NCBI RefSeq assembly: GCF_001420605.1
Contig: NZ_LJIZ01000016.1
Location: 186,001-250,000, forward strand
Length of the DNA: 64,000 bases
Direction of reading: 5' to 3'
From: Bacillus sp. FJAT-25509
GTDB taxonomy: Bacteria > Bacillota > Bacilli > Bacillales > Bacillaceae_G
Shown one piece after another: positions 9,345-18,364 of this stretch. Positions within the stretch are counted from its first letter, which is position 1; each line of letters begins with the position of its first letter. Made by a program: the position numbers and the translations under genes. The notes beneath the pieces were generated by a model. The model worked only from the letters and a program-made list of their open reading frames with translations. It searched no databases and had not been told where the DNA came from.

Positions 9345-10127
9345 ATGGAAGATCTAGTGCAACAGTTCAAAAAATTAGGTTTTAACGAATATGAAGCTAA
9401 ATCTTATGTATCACTCGTTAAACAAGGTCCTGTTACAGCCTACCAAGTTAGCAAGGACTCAGGTATACCAAGAGCACGTATTTATGATGTGCTAGGTAAT
9501 CTTGTTGAAAAGGGAATTGTCTTGAAAGAGGAAATAAATGACGTGGCTCGGTATTCACCTCTGCCCGTTGATATCTTTTTACAGAAGGCCCAATCGGAGT
9601 GGCAATCAACTTATTCTGTAGTAAGTGACTCTTTAAAAGATTTAGAATCATTTGGTGAAAAAGTGGACAACCGGGTAATTACTTTAAAAGATTATAAAAC
9701 GATTATTAACTATTGTGAGACGCTAATAAAAAAAGCAGAAAAACGGATTGTAATTTCCATGTGGGACGAAATGTATGAGGTTTTGAAAAAAGAACTGGTC
9801 CATGCGACTGAAAATGCAACTATTCAAGGAATTACGCTACACGTCGAAAATCCTATTGGAAATCTAGAAAGTCATCGCATTACGCCATTTACAGAGACCA
9901 AGTCTACAGATCATTGGTTTATTTTGTCGATTGATTCTAAAGAGATGATTTATGGACCATCAATTGAGGAGCGTAGTGTTGCTTTTTATACAAATGATCC
10001 AGTTCATATTTACTTATTAGAAGATTATATATGGCACGATGTACTAGTGAATAGACTTGTTCGACGTAGCCAAGACAATTTAGAGAAATGGATTACAACT
10101 GAGCGAAAAGCTTTTTTCATGGAATGA
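9345..10127 (+). CDS. TrmB family transcriptional regulator
   Basis: A 260-residue protein with an N-terminal winged helix (LGFNEYEAKSYVSLV, then IPRARIYDVLGNLVEKGIV around residues 41-59), the signature of TrmB regulators, and a C-terminal effector domain near residues 105-250 that resembles the TrmB sugar-sensing/PLD-like fold. AGGAG precedes the ATG. It is divergent from the TSUP exporter, its most likely target. TrmB proteins of archaea sense maltose-type sugars; the ligand here is unknown. Confidence 0.82.
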   Translation: MEDLVQQFKKLGFNEYEAKSYVSLVKQGPVTAYQVSKDSGIPRARIYDVLGNLVEKGIVLKEEINDVARYSPLPVDIFLQKAQSEWQSTYSVVSDSLKDLESFGEKVDNRVITLKDYKTIINYCETLIKKAEKRIVISMWDEMYEVLKKELVHATENATIQGITLHVENPIGNLESHRITPFTETKSTDHWFILSIDSKEMIYGPSIEERSVAFYTNDPVHIYLLEDYIWHDVLVNRLVRRSQDNLEKWITTERKAFFME

Positions 10128-10160
10128 TAATACGCCAATACGGAGTACAAAAAACTTGTG

Positions 10161-10292
10161 TTTCAGACTGATTGCAAGCGCTTGTCTTTCGAGGCGCGAA
10201 GTCTGGTGAGGAGCGGAGTTACCCTAGACGGTAATGAGCACGCTCAACAGGCGAAGCAACGAAGAAAGCGAGCGTTTGACAACAGTCTGAAA
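10161..10292. repeat. GC-rich palindromic intergenic repeat element, about 132 bp
   Basis: The element is bounded by a perfect 10-bp inverted repeat (TTTCAGACTG / CAGTCTGAAA). Inside are GGCGCGAAG, GAGGAGCGGAG, the small palindrome TTACCctagacGGTAA and GGCGAAGCAACGAAGAAAGCGAGCG. It is much richer in G+C than its surroundings and has no open frame. This block order is familiar from dispersed repeats in Bacillaceae. A second hairpin (GCATAAGTA/TACTTATGC, 10293-10318) follows and may end trmB transcription. Confidence 0.6.
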
Positions 10293-10361
10293 GCATAAGT
10301 ATTTTAATGTACTTATGCATTATTTCCAGTCTATGGGATGGTATTCACAATTTTAGTGATT

Positions 10362-11735
10362 TTAATGAGCTAGGCTGTTATCTGGCATTTTCTTAAGTTT
10401 TCTTAAGTAAGGAATCATTAAAATAGCCCCCATAACGAATGTAATCCCCTCAGTAAGTGTTAAAGACCAAATTATGCCATTTAATCCATAAAAATGATGT
10501 AAGATGATGACAACTGGAATGAAAAGCACACCTTGTGTAATTGACATGATCCCTGTAGCAAGCCCTTCACCAGACGCTTGGAAGATACTAGTGAATAAAC
10601 CTGTGAATCCGTTAAAAACAGATGAAATAAGTTGAGCTGTTAAGATTAGTGCTCCTATACTAAGCACGGCTGAATCGCTTGTAAATAAACCGAGTACTTG
10701 AATTTTAAATATATATACAATTCCACCAAATACAATTGAGATTCCGCCAATCCATAGAGTTAACTCTTTTAATGTTTCAGTTAGACGCGGTTTATTTTTC
10801 CCACCAAAATTATAAGCAATTAAAGAAATGGCTCCTATAAATAAGCCCATCGTAATAAACTCTGGAAGTTGTGCAATCCTTACAGCGATCCCGAAGCTTG
10901 CTACAACATGCTCGCCGTATTCAATTGCATAATTATTTAATAGTAGAGTTGTAACAATCATAAATGACATTTTAAATAACTCTGGAACACCGACTTTATA
11001 GATTTCTAATTGATCGGTCATCGATACTTTCCAATGCTTTAAGAAACCTTTTAAAGTTTCACTTTTTCTCTCTAAAAACCAAATGTAATATATGCTTGCG
11101 GCGATATTTGCTAAAACCATTGAAAGGGCAGCCCCCATTACATGAAGGTTTAAAACTAAAATGAATAACACATCAAATATGATGCTAAAAATTACACTAA
11201 TAAACATTCCATACATCGATTCTTTTGCAGCACCCTCAGAACGCACAATTTGTTCTAATGCAAAGTTCAAAATAAATGCAAAGCCACCAATAAAAAGGGT
11301 GATCGTATATTGCTTAGTATAAAGCAATGTTGAAGCATCTGCTCCTAACAAATGAACAATTGGATTAACAAATAATAAGGCAATTACTGCAATAATCAAT
11401 CCACATATAATACTCATATAAAAAGCATAGCCTGCTACTGATTTCCCTTTAAAAAGATTCCCTTCACCTAAGAGACGAGTAACAAAAGTTCCTGCACCAA
11501 CCCCAAATACATTCCCAATCGCCATTAGCACTGTAAAGATTGGTAAACCTAATGTAATGGCGCTTAACATCGCAGTATCATGTACTAAACCGATAAAAAA
11601 TACATTTATTAAGTTATAGATTGTACCAGCAGAAATCCCAATCATCATTGGAATACATAAACGAGCTAACGCTTTTCGTATCGGTGCTTCTTTTAAATAA
11701 TAAATATTAGATTGATCTACTTCAAATCCTTCCAT
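10362..11735 (-). CDS. MATE family multidrug efflux transporter (MepA-like)
   Basis: A 457-residue polytopic membrane protein with about 12 transmembrane segments in two repeats. The start of the first repeat (PIRKALARLCIPMMIGISAG, then NVFFIGLV) and the GVGAGTFVTRLLGEGN loop near residue 80 are typical of MATE exporters, which expel cationic drugs using H+ or Na+. GGGAGG precedes ATG 11735. The gene lies 130 bp downstream of a MarR repressor on the same strand, with a copy of the same palindrome in the gap, paralleling mepRA of Staphylococcus aureus. Confidence 0.88.
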   Translation of the reverse strand: MEGFEVDQSNIYYLKEAPIRKALARLCIPMMIGISAGTIYNLINVFFIGLVHDTAMLSAITLGLPIFTVLMAIGNVFGVGAGTFVTRLLGEGNLFKGKSVAGYAFYMSIICGLIIAVIALLFVNPIVHLLGADASTLLYTKQYTITLFIGGFAFILNFALEQIVRSEGAAKESMYGMFISVIFSIIFDVLFILVLNLHVMGAALSMVLANIAASIYYIWFLERKSETLKGFLKHWKVSMTDQLEIYKVGVPELFKMSFMIVTTLLLNNYAIEYGEHVVASFGIAVRIAQLPEFITMGLFIGAISLIAYNFGGKNKPRLTETLKELTLWIGGISIVFGGIVYIFKIQVLGLFTSDSAVLSIGALILTAQLISSVFNGFTGLFTSIFQASGEGLATGIMSITQGVLFIPVVIILHHFYGLNGIIWSLTLTEGITFVMGAILMIPYLRKLKKMPDNSLAH

Positions 11736-11804
11736 TATATTCCATCCTCCCGAATCTTATCTTTTTTATTTTGGTTTTTGATCATAATTTTTGTTTATAT
11801 ATAA

Positions 11805-11816
11805 TTAGAATTCTAA
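11805..11816. promoter_or_regulatory. MarR-type operator upstream of the MATE gene
   Basis: The palindrome TTAGAATTCTAA, extended to GTTAG on the minus strand, is identical to the copy in front of the MarR gene. A degenerate half-site (GTTAGAAAC on the minus strand, near 11824-11832) lies next to it. Confidence 0.6.
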
Positions 11817-11866
11817 CTTTTAGGTTTCTAACTATTTACCGATACGACCTTAATGGCCGTAGTCAC

Positions 11867-12286
11867 TCAAAGGTTTGATTCAATTTTTTTCAATAGGCGT
11901 AAAAATTCATTTTTTTCTTCTTCAGTTAATGACTCTGTTAAACGTGATTCCATTGCCAAAAACATATCATCAATCTGATTAACGATTTCTCTACCTTTTT
12001 CTAATACGAAAATTTGTTTCTGGCGTTCGTTATCAGCTTGGATTTTTCTTCCAATATACCCATTCTTTTCAAGCCCTTGAAGCATGCTTGTTATACTTGC
12101 ACCTCTTCTATTAAATGCATCTGCTAAATCCTTTTGAATTATACCTCGATCCTGATGCTCAGCGATATAACTGATCATCCTACCTTGTTGTGGATTTACT
12201 TCAAGTTCTTTCGTACGATACGACAATTGATCCCGTACCTTATGCATAATGGTACTAAGAAGTCTCGTATAAGGTGTATCAATCAA
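11867..12286 (-). CDS. MarR family transcriptional repressor (MepR-like)
   Basis: About 139 residues with a winged helix: QGRMISYIAEHQDRGIIQKDLADAF, then RRGASITSMLQGLEKNGYI as recognition region and wing, then DERQ-like NERQKQIF. The start is probably TTG 12286, which lies 6 nt after GGAGGTG; an in-frame GTG at 12295 overlaps that ribosome binding site. Three TTAGAATTCTAA-type palindromes flank it, which implies autoregulation and control of the MATE gene. MepR of S. aureus also recognises GTTAG-containing sites. Confidence 0.85.
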   Translation of the reverse strand: MIDTPYTRLLSTIMHKVRDQLSYRTKELEVNPQQGRMISYIAEHQDRGIIQKDLADAFNRRGASITSMLQGLEKNGYIGRKIQADNERQKQIFVLEKGREIVNQIDDMFLAMESRLTESLTEEEKNEFLRLLKKIESNL

Positions 12287-12305
12287 ATCGTTCACCTCCG
12301 AATAA

Positions 12306-12317
12306 TTAGAATTCTAA
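12306..12317. promoter_or_regulatory. MarR operator, proximal copy
   Basis: TTAGAATTCTAA lies just upstream of the marR ribosome binding site and matches the copy before the MATE gene. Confidence 0.6.
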
Positions 12318-12365
12318 CTGTCTGAAACTAATATAACTCCGTGGGCGTTCTATGTCAATTAAAAA

Positions 12366-12378
12366 GATAGAATTCTAA
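12366..12378. promoter_or_regulatory. MarR operator, distal copy
   Basis: ATAGAATTCTAAC repeats the palindrome about 60 bp further upstream. The stretch from here to 12680 has no gene that can be supported. Confidence 0.5.
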
Positions 12379-12689
12379 CAATTAGATTGTAAACTTTACA
12401 ATCTTTTTTAACCCCATTAAAAGATTTGATCATGTCATTTGTCAGATGTTTTAGCTAGTCCAAATTTATTAATAATAGAAAGAACTAATACAATTTGCAA
12501 GCTCTAAATTAAGGCTATTTAACCAAAACATCAATATGAACTAAGACTTAAACATATAATCTTGTAGAACTATAACTTTCTATTAGTAATAGGTTATTAT
12601 TACCCAATAGATTACCTAGTTGAAATTGTCATGTTCTTCCAAGAGGTCGGTTGGTTCTCGAAAACTGGCAAAACGATAATTAAATAAAG

Positions 12690-12747
12690 AGCAGTAATCC
12701 ACTTCTATAATACATGAGGATTCTAAGTATTATAGTGAGGATACTGC
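12690..12747. other. Long imperfect hairpin of unknown role
   Basis: The arms at 12690-12713 and 12727-12747 are imperfect inverted copies (core TATAATAC/GTATTATA and GCAGTA/TACTGC) around a 13-nt loop. It lies directly before a plus-strand terminator. It could be part of a small RNA or of the gnt 3' end. Confidence 0.4.
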
Positions 12748-12762
12748 CCTTTATGATTAATT

Positions 12763-12805
12763 AACCAACAGTGGGTGAAAAGTAAGACACCCCCGCTGGT
12801 TTTTT
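12763..12805 (+). terminator. Strong hairpin with plus-strand T-run, downstream of gntP
   Basis: CCAaCAGTGGGTG pairs with CACCCcCGCTGG and is followed by TTTTTT on the plus strand. On the minus strand the same hairpin follows the gntP stop codon but has only a weak T-run, so it may serve both directions. Confidence 0.6.
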
Positions 12806-12808
12806 CCA

Positions 12809-14155
12809 TTATACGAATAAACTTAGTAAAAGAATGAAGACCAATCCGCAAACGGAAATAATTGATTCTAATAATGTCCAAGTTAAGAAAGTTTCTTTCA
12901 TACTTAACCCAAAATATTCTTTAAACATCCAGAAACCTGCATCATTAACGTGTGATGCGATTAAACTACCAGCTCCAGTTGCTAGAACGACTAAAGCTAA
13001 GTTAGCGTCAGAATGACCTAACATTGGAATAACTAAACCAGAAGTGGTTAAAGCTGCAACAGTAGCAGAACCTAGGGAAATTCGTAGGATCGCTGCAATA
13101 ATCCAAGCAAGTAAAATCGGTGACATTGAAGTTCCTTTGAATAACTCAGCTACATAATCACCAACACCGCCATCAATTAACACTTGTTTGAAGGCACCGC
13201 CTCCTCCGATGATTAAGAGCATCATTCCAATATGTGTAATTGCAGTTGTACAAGAATTCATAACTTCTTTAATTGGTATTTTTCTAGCTAATCCCATTGT
13301 ATAAATCGCAACTAATAATGAAATCACCATCGCAGTACCAGCATTACCAATAAAGCGGATCGCTACAAGTAGGCTATTATCAGCAAATCCAATTGTTTTT
13401 TGTAGTAAATTAACAATTGTTGCAAATGACATTAAAATAACAGGAAGTAAAGCTGTAAATACACTGATTCCAAAACCAGGAGTTTCTTCAAGGTTAAATG
13501 TTTTTTGTTCACCTAAAGATGCAATATTACCCGTTTTTGTGAAGGATTCAGGTACTAGTTTTTTAGCAAGCTTTGTAAATAAAGGACCTGCGATAAAAAC
13601 AGTTGGTAAAGCAATAATAAATCCGTAAAGTAATACTTCACCAATATTTGCATGGTATTCACCAGCGATTACAGTCGGACCTGGATGCGGTGGTAAGAAA
13701 CCATGTGTAACTGATAAAGCAGCCGCCATTGGAATACCTAAATATAAAATAGAAACTTTTAATTGTTTTGATATGGCAAATACAATCGGGATCAATAATA
13801 CTAATCCTACTTCGAAGAATAAAGCGACACCGATAATGAATGAAGCAGCAACTACTGCCCATTGAATGTTCTTTTCACCGAATTTGTTTACAAGAGTCAT
13901 CGCAATACGTTGAGCGCCACCAGAATCTGCGATCAATTTACCAAGCATTGCACCAAGTCCGAAGATTAATGCTAAATGACCAAGTGTTCCGCCTAATCCA
14001 GCTTCAATGGTTGTGCCAATATTATCTGGTTTCATTCCAAGTGCTAAAGCAACTCCAAATGAAACAATAATTAATGAAAGGAAAGTATTTAATTTAAACT
14101 TCATGATTAAAACAAGTAATGCTACTATTCCGATTGCTACTATAACTAGTGGCAT
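12809..14155 (-). CDS. gntP: Gluconate permease, GntP family
   Basis: A 448-residue integral membrane protein, the same length as B. subtilis GntP. It imports gluconate with protons. About 12-14 hydrophobic segments are present; family stretches include FGLGAMLGKLIADSGGAQRIA near residue 65 and HGFLPPHPGPTVIAG near residue 150. GGGGGGG precedes the ATG. It is the third gene of gntR-gntK-gntP, 19 bp after gntK. No gntZ follows. Confidence 0.95.
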   Translation of the reverse strand: MPLVIVAIGIVALLVLIMKFKLNTFLSLIIVSFGVALALGMKPDNIGTTIEAGLGGTLGHLALIFGLGAMLGKLIADSGGAQRIAMTLVNKFGEKNIQWAVVAASFIIGVALFFEVGLVLLIPIVFAISKQLKVSILYLGIPMAAALSVTHGFLPPHPGPTVIAGEYHANIGEVLLYGFIIALPTVFIAGPLFTKLAKKLVPESFTKTGNIASLGEQKTFNLEETPGFGISVFTALLPVILMSFATIVNLLQKTIGFADNSLLVAIRFIGNAGTAMVISLLVAIYTMGLARKIPIKEVMNSCTTAITHIGMMLLIIGGGGAFKQVLIDGGVGDYVAELFKGTSMSPILLAWIIAAILRISLGSATVAALTTSGLVIPMLGHSDANLALVVLATGAGSLIASHVNDAGFWMFKEYFGLSMKETFLTWTLLESIISVCGLVFILLLSLFV

Positions 14156-14174
14156 GGAAATCCCCCCCGAAATT

Positions 14175-15719
14175 CTATTTATTTTTGTTAATTAATCCTC
14201 TTTGATAATTAGCAATCCGTTTATAATCTTTTTCTAACACTCTCGATAAGCTAATAAAGATTGGCAATAATTCTCGATATTCTTTTACTGCATCTTCATT
14301 AGGAGTATGTTTGTGCGTATTACCGACCATTTCAGATACTACTTCAAAGGATTCTATTTTTCCTGTTGCATAAAGACCTAAAATACAAGCACCAAGACAA
14401 GAACTTTCATAGCTTTCTGGTACAACTACATCTAAATCAAAAATATCGGACATCATCTGACGCCATACATTTGATCTTGCGAACCCACCAGTTGCTTGGA
14501 TTTTGGATACTGGTCCATCCATACATTCAATTAAAGCTAAAAATACTGTGTATAAGTTGTATATAACGCCTTCAAGTGCAGAGCGAATCATATGCTCCTT
14601 CTTATGTGCCATCGTTAAGCCGAAGAAGGATCCTCGAACATCAGGGTTCCATAATGGTGCACGTTCACCTGCTAAATAAGGATGGAATAACAAGCCATCT
14701 GCCCCAGGTTTTACTCCTTCGGCAATCTTTGTTAAAACCTCATATGGATCAATACCTAATCTTTTTGCAGTTTCAACCTCCGAAGCCGCAAATTCATCAC
14801 GAATCCAGCGAAAAATCATACCGCCATTGTTCACTGGTCCACCGATGACCCAATGTTTTTCCGTTAATGCGTAACAAAATATTCGTCCTTTTTCATCAGT
14901 TTGTGGTTTGTCAATAATGGTTCTAATTGCACCACTTGTCCCGATTGTTACTGCAATTTCTCCTTTTCGAATTGCATTCACACCAAGATTGGAAAGTACG
15001 CCATCACTTGCACCAATTACAAAAGGAGTTTTTGGATCAATTCCCATTTGTCTAGCTAAATCAAGATTACAGTTTGTAAAAATCTCCGTAGTAGGTACTA
15101 GTCTAGATAGTTGATCAGTTGTAATCCCTGCAATTTGTAAAGCTTCCTCATCCCAATCTAATGCTTTAAGATTCATCATACCCATGGCTGAAGCAAGTGA
15201 ATGATCGACAACATATTGGTCAAAGAATTTTTTAAATATATATTCTTTAATCCCAATATATTTATTCGCTTTTTGAGCGATTTCTGGTCGTTCATTTACA
15301 ATCCATGTAATCTTACTTAAAGGAGACATTGGATGAATAGGAGTTCCTGTTCGTTTATATATTTCGTGACCATTTAATTCATCTTTAATTTTATGAGTCC
15401 AAGCCTCACTTCGATTATCTGCCCATGTAATACAAGGCGTTAATGGTTGATCATTTTCATCCATGACAATTAAACTATGCATTGCACTACTAAAAGAAAT
15501 AAATAATATCTCTTTTTGAGGATGTTGTTTCATTATTTTAGATATTGCTTGTACTAAAGCTGTAAAGATCTCTTCTGGGTCTTGTTCAGCTGTAGAAATA
15601 TCAGGTGTATAGAGTGGGTATCCGATATTCTCTTGTTGGATGACTTCACCTGTTTCAGTAAATAAAACGGCTTTTGTGCTTGTGGTACCGATGTCTAACC
15701 CTAACATATAGTTTGTCAT
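14175..15719 (-). CDS. gntK: Gluconokinase, FGGY family
   Basis: A 514-residue kinase that phosphorylates gluconate to 6-phosphogluconate. DIGTTSTK at residues 9-16 is the ATP phosphate-binding loop, ATWADNR-like CITWADNRSEAW lies near residue 100, and the C-terminal GGFARSNVWRQMMSDIF belongs to FGGY proteins. The start is ATG 15719, sharing its A with the gntR stop (TAATG), and GGAG lies 13 nt upstream, which indicates translational coupling. An earlier in-frame start would overlap gntR and add 15 unconserved residues. Confidence 0.95.
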   Translation of the reverse strand: MTNYMLGLDIGTTSTKAVLFTETGEVIQQENIGYPLYTPDISTAEQDPEEIFTALVQAISKIMKQHPQKEILFISFSSAMHSLIVMDENDQPLTPCITWADNRSEAWTHKIKDELNGHEIYKRTGTPIHPMSPLSKITWIVNERPEIAQKANKYIGIKEYIFKKFFDQYVVDHSLASAMGMMNLKALDWDEEALQIAGITTDQLSRLVPTTEIFTNCNLDLARQMGIDPKTPFVIGASDGVLSNLGVNAIRKGEIAVTIGTSGAIRTIIDKPQTDEKGRIFCYALTEKHWVIGGPVNNGGMIFRWIRDEFAASEVETAKRLGIDPYEVLTKIAEGVKPGADGLLFHPYLAGERAPLWNPDVRGSFFGLTMAHKKEHMIRSALEGVIYNLYTVFLALIECMDGPVSKIQATGGFARSNVWRQMMSDIFDLDVVVPESYESSCLGACILGLYATGKIESFEVVSEMVGNTHKHTPNEDAVKEYRELLPIFISLSRVLEKDYKRIANYQRGLINKNK

Positions 15720-16444
15720 TATTCTTGTTCTACTCCTTTTGAAAACATTTGTTGAGATCTCCAAAGATCTTCTACTTTTCCTTGAACATCATCAAAGTTT
15801 TGATGTAAAGATTGAATCATAAGATCTCTATTCTTTGTACTAATTGCATCAATATATAATTGGTGATTTTCGACTATTCGTTCAAAGTCTTCGTAATTTT
15901 CCTTAAACCGTACTCTCATTGATAAAAGTATAAACGCTTCCATTACTGGTTTAGCATTATTCCAGATCATCAAAATGTATGAATGATCAATCGCTCGAAT
16001 AATCGTTTCATGGAATAATACATCTTGAAATGAAAATTCATCGGCATCTTGATATTTAATTGCAATTTTCATCATTTCAAGAATTTTACTCAGTTCCAGA
16101 ACCAATTCTTTCGTGTCCAATTTTACCAACCGTTCAAATACAAATGTTTCGATCAGTAATCGCACATCATATATTTCTTCTATTTCTTTATCAGTTAATC
16201 CAATAACAACAGCACCCATTCTTTCTAAACGAATTAGATTTTCAGATGCTAGTGTTTTTAATGCCTCTCTAATAGGAGAACGACTTACATTAAAATCGGC
16301 AGCCAATTTATTTTCTGATAACTTGGTACCGCTTTCAATTAGTCCAGAAATTATCTGCATCCTTAATTCATATGTTACACGATCACCAGCTGAAGCTTTT
16401 GAAAGCCATTTTTCCGGATAAAGATATTGCTTTAATTCTGACAT
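15719..16444 (-). CDS. gntR: Gluconate operon repressor, GntR/FadR family
   Basis: A 241-residue regulator, close to the 243 of B. subtilis GntR. The N-terminal winged helix (GTKLSENKLAADFNVSRSPIREALKTL) lies near residues 38-64, and the rest is an all-helical FadR-type ligand domain with conserved Asp/His metal-site residues. It represses its own operon; gluconate relieves repression. The exact 18-bp palindrome used by B. subtilis GntR overlaps the start of transcription. It is the first gene of the operon. Confidence 0.94.
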   Translation of the reverse strand: MSELKQYLYPEKWLSKASAGDRVTYELRMQIISGLIESGTKLSENKLAADFNVSRSPIREALKTLASENLIRLERMGAVVIGLTDKEIEEIYDVRLLIETFVFERLVKLDTKELVLELSKILEMMKIAIKYQDADEFSFQDVLFHETIIRAIDHSYILMIWNNAKPVMEAFILLSMRVRFKENYEDFERIVENHQLYIDAISTKNRDLMIQSLHQNFDDVQGKVEDLWRSQQMFSKGVEQE

Positions 16445-16470
16445 TAGTTCACCTTCATTTCCATACGAGT

Positions 16471-16488
16471 ATACTTGTATACAAGTAT
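16471..16488. promoter_or_regulatory. GntR operator
   Basis: ATACTTGTATACAAGTAT is a perfect 18-bp palindrome identical to the known B. subtilis GntR operator. It overlaps the -10 box and the expected start point. Confidence 0.9.
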
Positions 16489-16515
16489 TATAAAAACATA
16501 ATTAAAAAAATGCAA
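16487..16515 (-). promoter_or_regulatory. gnt operon promoter
   Basis: TTGCAT (16510-16515) and a perfect TATAAT (16487-16492) are separated by 17 bp on the minus strand. The -35 overlaps the cre site and the -10 touches the GntR operator. Confidence 0.8.
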
Positions 16516-16524
16516 GCGCTTTTA
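16511..16524. promoter_or_regulatory. cre site (CcpA catabolite repression)
   Basis: TGCAAGCGCTTTTA fits the cre pattern TGWAANCGNTNWCA closely. It overlaps the -35 box of the gnt promoter, where bound CcpA would block polymerase. The gap from 16525 to 16710 shows nothing else. Confidence 0.7.
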
Positions 16525-16716
16525 CTTCAAATCACTCTACTTTGTAATAGATTTTCAATAACATGAACAATTTATTACAACAAGTTTGTTTAATACGTCG
16601 CTCCCCTAATAAAGAATTTCTAGTAATTTTTTGGGACTAATCACAAGATAGGATTCCTATAACATCAAAATATTTATAACCAAAAAGCGTATCTAGTCCT
16701 TTTAAAGGTAAAAATA

Positions 16717-16753
16717 AAAAAGAACATGAAAATAGAAACCTCATGTTCTTTTT
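16717..16753 (-). terminator. Terminator of the BcrAB-like ABC operon
   Basis: AAGAACATGA and TCATGTTCTT form a perfect 10-bp stem with T-runs on both sides. It lies about 100 bp past the ABC permease stop codon. Confidence 0.75.
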
Positions 16754-16851
16754 ATAATATTTTTATTATTTTTCGTACCAGTAGGAACATTTGATTCATT
16801 TACTAGTAATAAGTTTATAAAAAACTGTAAAAGCAGTCGGTCGCTAAATTC

Positions 16852-17559
16852 TTACACCTCCATTGTGTTGATTCTATTTGAGATTATGTTCATGACGAAA
16901 ACACATAGCAATACAAGTATTATTGTAAAAATTATGATTGGACGATCTGAAGATATAAAGCCTGCCACTATGTTACTAAGCAATGAGCAAAGCAAGACTG
17001 AGGATATAATCGTAGTTGTTATAGACTTCTTTATAAAGCCGATTGCCATGGAAATGATACCAACACTTACGGCAGAAATTGACATATAAAATGTGAGTTT
17101 AAGTCCCCTTTTTATTAGTTCAAAAGTTATGTTTCCTTCAACCAATTGATGAATAGATTCACTAATACCGAAAATTATGTATATACATATACTCGTTACG
17201 ATCATTGCAGTTGCTACAAAAAGTGAAACGAATGTGATCTTCGCAAAAAAAACTTTGCTTCTACTATTTGGGTATGAGAAGAGTAGTATTGTCCGTTTAC
17301 CTGAATATTCTTCAATTACAATTTTTGAAAACATTGCAGATGATAACAAGCTAAAGGCAAACATACATACTGTACTAAATAATGGAATGATTCTTTCATA
17401 TCCTGCAAACATTTTCATGTCCGGGTCTGTTGGTTCAATCTTGGGCGCAAAAGCGAATAGATAGATTATTCCTAACATACAGATTCCAATGATAAATGCT
17501 GAATAAATATAGGAACGAATATTTACTTTTTTTAATTCAAGTTTCATTAAATTAAACAT
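16852..17559 (-). CDS. ABC-2 type transporter permease subunit
   Basis: A 235-residue protein with six predicted membrane segments and the MFNLMKLELKKVNIRSY start common to BcrB-like permeases. It overlaps the upstream ATPase gene by 8 bp, so the two are translated together and should form one exporter. Such two-gene exporters often remove peptide antibiotics or toxins; here the substrate is unknown. A TetR regulator upstream appears to control the pair. Confidence 0.8.
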   Translation of the reverse strand: MFNLMKLELKKVNIRSYIYSAFIIGICMLGIIYLFAFAPKIEPTDPDMKMFAGYERIIPLFSTVCMFAFSLLSSAMFSKIVIEEYSGKRTILLFSYPNSRSKVFFAKITFVSLFVATAMIVTSICIYIIFGISESIHQLVEGNITFELIKRGLKLTFYMSISAVSVGIISMAIGFIKKSITTTIISSVLLCSLLSNIVAGFISSDRPIIIFTIILVLLCVFVMNIISNRINTMEV

Positions 17560-18289
17560 TTTGTTTCATCCCTCCTTTGACAATATTAACAAAATATTCT
17601 TCTAATCCATCTGCTATTTCATTTTTGTTAGTAGACAACTCTATTTCTTTAATAACACTTCCATCTGCGATAATTCCTACCACATCTGAGATCTGTTCAA
17701 TTTCACTTAATATATGGCTAGAAACAATGATCGTCATACCATATTCCTTTACAAGATATAGAAAAAGCTCCCTAATTTCACGTATCCCAACCGGATCTAG
17801 CCCATTGATTGGTTCATCTAAAATTAAAAGTTTTGGGCGATGGATAATAGCTCTTGCTATCCCTAATCGCTGACGCATACCTAAAGAAAATTGAGAAACA
17901 GGTTGATTACCTATTTCATTTAACCCAACTATTTCTAATGTTTTTTTTATATCAATATCTTGAATCCCCATATAGGAAAGATGAATTTCTAAATTTTCTG
18001 TGGCGGATAAATGTTCATAGAAAATTGGAGTCTCTATAATGCTTCCTACGTTCCTTAATATGTATTTTTTATTCTCGTGAATATCCTTACCAAAAATTTT
18101 AATGTGTCCGGCAGTTGGGTGAAGTAACCCTATAAGCATTTTTAAAATTGTAGTTTTTCCAGCTCCATTTACACCCAATAGTCCGTAAACTCTTCCTTTT
18201 GGAACGGCCATATTACAATTTCTAATAACCTCTTTTTTATTAAAGGTCTTTACTAGCCTCGAAATTTTTACAGCGTATTCATAATCCAT
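17552..18289 (-). CDS. ABC transporter ATP-binding protein (BcrA-like)
   Basis: A 245-residue ATPase with Walker A GVNGAGKTT near residue 38, signature FSLGMRQRLGIARAI near 135, Walker B KLLILDEPINGLDP near 155 and the H-loop in VSSHIL near 190. This arrangement matches BcrA-type export ATPases. GGGGAG precedes ATG 18289; an upstream in-frame start is unlikely because it would lie across the operator. It forms a unit with the permease downstream. Confidence 0.88.
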   Translation of the reverse strand: MDYEYAVKISRLVKTFNKKEVIRNCNMAVPKGRVYGLLGVNGAGKTTILKMLIGLLHPTAGHIKIFGKDIHENKKYILRNVGSIIETPIFYEHLSATENLEIHLSYMGIQDIDIKKTLEIVGLNEIGNQPVSQFSLGMRQRLGIARAIIHRPKLLILDEPINGLDPVGIREIRELFLYLVKEYGMTIIVSSHILSEIEQISDVVGIIADGSVIKEIELSTNKNEIADGLEEYFVNIVKGGMKQNV

Positions 18290-18307
18290 ATCTATATCTC
18301 CCCTTTT

Positions 18308-18329
18308 TACATACATATATATGTATGTA
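18308..18329. promoter_or_regulatory. TetR operator before the ABC operon
   Basis: TACATACAT-tata-ATGTATGTA is a 22-bp palindrome with the same arms as the one before the TetR gene. It lies 19 bp upstream of the ATPase start, so the regulator should control the exporter directly. Confidence 0.7.
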
Positions 18330-18364
18330 TTTATATAAAAGTAAACTGCCAAATGGCAGTCACC

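Noticed and set aside
14576-14848. Plus-strand ORF inside gntK
   Set aside because: Antisense shadow of a conserved kinase gene with no ribosome binding site; the same applies to other long antisense frames in metE, hisF, hisD, hppD and the protease.
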